From: Phoronis pallida
Lineage: Eukaryota; Phoronida; Phoronidae
DNA: 10,223 bases
NCBI GenBank assembly: GCA_028565715.1
Contig: JAOXYC010248456.1
Span: 1 to 10,223 of the forward strand
Direction of reading: 5' to 3'
Shown here: positions 7,535 through 10,223 of the stretch, in pieces
Layout of the letters: each line of letters starts with the position of its first letter
How positions within the stretch are numbered: the first letter of the stretch is position 1
The notes under the pieces: generated by a model
The model's database searches: none
Seen by the model: the letters and a program-made list of their open reading frames with translations, nothing else
Told to the model about the DNA's origin: nothing
Made by a program: the position numbers and the translations under genes

Positions 7535-7712
7535 TAGACTGAACTCCAGCCCCTCTACTCTGGTCGAGGGACTGTATCAATCGCGGGGGGTCTACCAAAA
7601 GTAGGAGACTGCGGTTAAGTGAAGTGACGTCATCGACATATACTTAACGATACTCGATTAGCACGCGATTGTTTCAGTTTGTCGTTTTCAACGACAGGCT
7701 GAGTTCAGTCTA
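7535..7712. mobile_element. 178-bp inverted-repeat element with 9-bp target duplication
   Basis: The ends tagactgaactc (7535) and gagttcagtcta (7712) are reverse complements. ttgtcatgg occurs immediately outside on both sides (7526-7534 and 7713-7721), extendable to 10 bp by a shared A. The interior is far more GC-rich than its surroundings and non-coding. A 9-10-bp duplication points to Mutator-like elements; an 8-bp reading would allow hAT. The perfect duplication argues for a recent insertion. Confidence 0.83.
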
Positions 7713-7721
7713 TTGTCATGG

Positions 7722-8640
7722 CTGTGGATTGATTTTTGTTTTCTTTTTTGAGAGCTCCCTTGCTAATTCTAAGTAGCATGCTCTATAATCTGTATCACTG
7801 TCACTGAACTAAAACTATTATACATCGCTTGAAAACGCATTAGACAACAAGATTCTTTTACATTCTATTGTGAAATACCTAATTTCAACTTATTTGTAAG
7901 ACTATGCAAGATTCTCCTTTTATGGCAGAATATAAAACAAGCTTTTTGTTGAGCAATTGCTTGTTGACTTTTGAATTTTCATTATATTGATTCAATGGTC
8001 TTGAATATATTCTACTTTTAAGTTTAAAAATAATATTCTATATATTAATTATTAATTTCAGATTAAAGAGAGTCATGATTCATGAATATTTTTTATAAAT
8101 ATTCAGTAACGATAAGAAATGGTTGCAAGCAATTTTTCCCATTTTTACACTAATTGTAAATTAAAATATTTTTTTATAAATGTTTGTAAAGCTGCAATAA
8201 AATTTGGAAATAAAAATTCTTAAAATATTTTGTATTATTTTTTACAATACTTACAAAGTTATGCATTTCATAGTAAAACAAATGACTTGACAGAGATGTT
8301 CTGTTTTCTGAACACAGTCCTGAGCCATGATCAAATATTGCAGGATCGTGAGAAACTGCACCAATACTTTCTTGCATTAAATCTTCTCAAAATGTCATCC
8401 TTGTATTATAACTTCTTATAAAAGTCACACAATGCTCCTTAGTAATGTATAATTATCAACTTCTGATGAGGTCAACTGTTTTGTTTTTGCTATTTATTAA
8501 AGCTTTATATTCGTGCGAAGTATAAATATTTTCACTTCTTCCGGAAACTTCATTCAGACGGCAAATTTGACTGCATGAAGAATCGCATATAGCATGTGAG
8601 AAAAAAATGATCAATTCATGTAGAAGAAACCAGATATATG
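7722..8640. other. AT-rich intergenic DNA left of SMNDC1
   Basis: No supported gene. Overlapping open frames of 63-67 codons on both strands near 8174-8421 lack motifs. gattcatgaatatttt...ataaatattcag (8078-8106) is a short AT-rich inverted repeat. Confidence 0.45.
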
Positions 8641-8799
8641 CCGCATTTCAATAGTTGATAAGTTTATTCTCCTGTAGCGATTTATTATCCCTCTCAATCT
8701 CATTTCTCCTCGGAATATTTCTTCTTTCATGTCATTTCAAATCTTTTCAGCCATGAGGTAGGCCTGGTATTGTTAACAACACATGCTCCCCAGAGTGTT
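8640..8799 (-). other. SMNDC1 3' UTR with two AATAAA signals
   Basis: Reading leftwards from the SMNDC1 stop, AATAAA occurs on the minus strand at 8686-8681 and again at 8668-8663, about 115-135 bases after the stop codon. Their number and distance suit a short 3' UTR ending near 8640. No coding potential is seen here on either strand. Confidence 0.5.
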
Positions 8800-8952
8800 C
8801 TATTTCTGCCATTTCTCTCTCTGATGAAACTTGGTCATAGGTCGTCCACTCATTCCGCAGGTTCCAACTCCTACCCTTCCTTGCGCTTGTTCTGAATCTG
8901 GGGTAGCGAATATACTCTTCTTTGTCTTGCCTTTACCCATCTTCCCAAGAGT
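8800..8952 (-). CDS. SMNDC1: SMNDC1 (SPF30) terminal coding exon
   Basis: On the minus strand a strong acceptor (aattttggtttcag, reading 8966 to 8953) is followed by 50 codons and TAG at 8802-8800. The peptide runs TLGKMGKGKTKKSIFATPDS, then EQAQGRVGVGTCGMSGRP and MTKFHQREKWQK. The block K/R-SIFA-S/T-P-D/E-S...G-K/R-VGVGTCG...PMT is the C-terminal signature of SMNDC1, the survival-motor-neuron-domain-containing splicing factor SPF30. In the family this short tail lies after the Tudor domain and a lysine-rich helix. The full protein is about 240 residues, so about four fifths, including the Tudor domain, lie to the right of the window. Known role: nuclear, associates with U2 snRNP and helps bring the U4/U6.U5 tri-snRNP into the pre-spliceosome; the Tudor domain binds dimethylarginine. 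The in-frame ATG at 8940 is an internal Met, not a start. The tail ends earlier than the human one. Confidence 0.86.
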   Translation of the reverse strand, partial: TLGKMGKGKTKKSIFATPDSEQAQGRVGVGTCGMSGRPMTKFHQREKWQK

Positions 8953-9228
8953 CTGAAACCAAAATTAATACATTTAATGAGTAAAAATTGACTCATACAA
9001 TTTTTATTAAAAAACTTACAAGAATAAAAAATTCATGCATGTGGTCATTGTTGGAGTAGACTCTCTAATATACTACAGGTCATTGGTAAAACCACTTTTT
9101 ATATATAGAAATATAAAGTAAAACTTCATGTCTGACTAGTTTCGAAGATACAAACGAGGCAATAAGTGAAGAACAAGCAAAAGTAATCTAAAGATAATAA
9201 AACTAAACATACGATCGATAACACAATT

Positions 9229-9297
9229 TTAAAAAAGACTAAGTTCAACATGACGAACTTGTACATTGAGCCTCGGCTTGGTAAGGTAAATATTAAC
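9229..9297 (-). pseudogene. Inverted duplicate of the Penelope ORF end
   Basis: On the minus strand, 22 codons and a TAA (9231-9229) read VNIYLTKPRLNVQV then RHVELSLF. The plus-strand ORF ends VNVYLIKPTLNVQV then YHVELSLF. The left inverted arm therefore includes the last codons of the element's protein, so it derives from the element's 3' end and not from a neutral spacer. Confidence 0.75.
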
Positions 9298-9725
9298 AGA
9301 TTCTTTCAGTTTGAGCTTGCTTTGTTCGGAATGGACGTGGTTTTTGTTCGTGACATTTTGATAGTTTTAGCTCCCCTAGAACACGTATGAAGGTTAGTTT
9401 TATGTTTCATTAATGCACTTTCATATCTAGAAACTATTTGTAGAGTTTGGTCAGGCTCACTTGAAACATATTCGATATATTTGGCAAAGTTAGCGATTTA
9501 TTTCTGTAGCGATTCGTGATTGACCTCATTTGACCTAGTTTTGATCCACGTGAGTTTCGACTTCTTCATTTGATAGAGTTCATTTGTCATTTGGTTTAGT
9601 GATTATTATTGTTAGTATTATTTTGTTGTCATATTATTGTTTTTGAAGTCTATTTTTGTGACAAATATTTTTATATCTGATATGTTTTTGTTTCAGTTAT
9701 ACGGTTGGTTGTTATGATTGGTTGA

Positions 9726-10022
9726 TTGTTTGAAGATGGCTTTACTTTAGAAGAAGAAGTCTATCCATTATATTTACACTTTCTGGGAGGTAGATACAGT
9801 AAGACTCGCCGACATCTTAATACACGAGTAATAGAACATTCGACTAATGAGGGATCTAATATCTTTAAACATCTTCAAGAGTTTCCTGCATGTAAAAACA
9901 GCTATTCTGTTGGTAACTTCACAATTTTGGATTCAGCCAGTAGTGATCAATCTGTAAATGTTTATCTTATCAAGCCGACACTCAATGTACAAGTTTATCA
10001 TGTTGAACTTAGTCTTTTTTAA
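9726..10022 (+). pseudogene. GIY-YIG endonuclease C-terminus of a Penelope-like element
   Basis: A 98-codon open frame ends at TAA 10020-10022. The first codon is TTG directly after an in-frame TGA, so there is no genuine start. Residues 22-38 (GRYSKTRRHLNTRVIEH) resemble the Tyr-x-Gly-x-Thr-x-Arg...Arg-x-x-Glu-His core of GIY-YIG nucleases. They are followed by the SNIFKHLQ-(E)-PAC segment, a FTILD motif and the PTLN-x-Q end with HVELSLF that closes many Penelope-like ORFs. The glycine-tyrosine first motif is damaged (YLHFLGGRY, with sequence apparently missing), and the region before PTLN lacks the usual catalytic-helix Glu. It is therefore likely inactive. The final 24 or so codons lie inside the right inverted arm. 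Confidence 0.72.
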
Positions 10023-10223
10023 AATTGTGTTATTGATCGATTGTTTAGTTTTATTATCTCTCGATAATTTTTGCTCGTATTTCACTTATTACCTAATTTT
10101 TAATATAACGAGTGATTCAGAAAAAACGTTCCGAACTTTGCGGCTTATTTTCTCAAAGTCGGTACAAAAGAACAACACAAAACTTTACATGTGATTAGAT
10201 AATTATGTTATCAATAAGATATT

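Larger units (their letters stand above)
9158..10093 (+). mobile_element. Penelope-like retroelement fragment with inverted terminal repeats
   Basis: Two long arms, 9158-9300 and 9951-10093, are near-identical reverse complements over most of their length; for example both carry the acacaattttaaaaaagact block with the adjoining aagttcaacatg. Between them is the C-terminal part of a GIY-YIG protein on the plus strand. Long terminal repeats that may be inverted, and a C-terminal GIY-YIG endonuclease behind the reverse transcriptase, are known traits of Penelope-like elements. The reverse transcriptase is absent, so this is a 3'-end remnant. It lies in the SMNDC1 intron, antisense to that gene. 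9301-9725 between the arm and the ORF is AT-rich and unassigned, probably element UTR. I see no clear target duplication or hammerhead ribozyme core. Confidence is high for the inverted repeat and moderately high for the class. Confidence 0.78.
8953..10223 (-). other. Last intron of SMNDC1 (partial)
   Basis: This is inferred from the acceptor at 8953-8955 and the absence of any other SMNDC1-like coding sequence to the right. The intron is at least 1.27 kb and is mostly occupied by a Penelope-like fragment (9158-10093). 8956-9157 is AT-rich with nothing recognisable. The donor and the preceding exon lie beyond 10223. Confidence 0.6.

Noticed and set aside
8174-8421. Opposed 63-67-codon frames on the two strands
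   Set aside because: AT-rich composition, mutual overlap and no motif. Treated as chance frames.
8460-8490. ctgatgag (8463) as a hammerhead ribozyme core, a feature of some Penelope-like elements
   Set aside because: The required stem II followed by cgaaa and a stem III is not present. The same holds for ctgatga near 8820, which lies in the SMNDC1 exon.
9958-10194. 78-codon frame overlapping the Penelope ORF end
   Set aside because: A different frame within the right inverted arm and AT-rich flank; a shadow of the real ORF.

Overview
The window is a spliced, AT-rich animal nuclear locus, most likely from a non-vertebrate metazoan. The evidence is GT-AG introns of about 0.4 to 2 kb, two conserved animal genes, and many small inverted-repeat transposons. 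I cannot name the species from the sequence. Tunicates, other invertebrate deuterostomes or lophotrochozoans would all fit.

Layout. Positions 1-993 are intron (or 5' flank) upstream of the first visible coding exon of a Rab32/Rab38-family small GTPase. The intron holds a simple repeat-like segment and a TTAA-flanked inverted-repeat element (366-772). Five plus-strand Rab32 exons follow (994-1119, 3198-3276, 4227-4408, 4815-4958, 5896-6009). They join in frame to 214 residues ending in Cys-Cys; only the N-terminal exon with the start codon is missing. The introns carry two back-to-back TA-flanked elements (1205-1466 and 1478-1835, the second with a THAP-like ORF remnant), inverted minisatellite arms (2126-2271 / 2884-2995), a fold-back element (3789-3975) and a very well-preserved TA-flanked MITE (4983-5262). 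From 6010 to about 8640 there is 3' UTR and AT-rich intergenic DNA, with one 178-bp element bounded by a 9-bp target duplication (7535-7712).

On the minus strand, 8952-8800 is the terminal coding exon of SMNDC1 (SPF30), a spliceosome assembly factor, with polyadenylation signals near 8686-8663. Its last intron runs rightwards from 8953 past the window end. That intron contains a Penelope-like retroelement fragment (9158-10093): a GIY-YIG endonuclease C-terminus flanked by inverted repeats of about 140 bp, both encoding the end of the same protein.

RAB32 and SMNDC1 are convergent, their stop codons about 2.8 kb apart. Rab32 acts in lysosome-related organelle and membrane trafficking, SMNDC1 in pre-mRNA splicing. 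Nothing suggests a functional link beyond being neighbours. The novelty here is mainly in the dense, structurally varied non-autonomous transposons.
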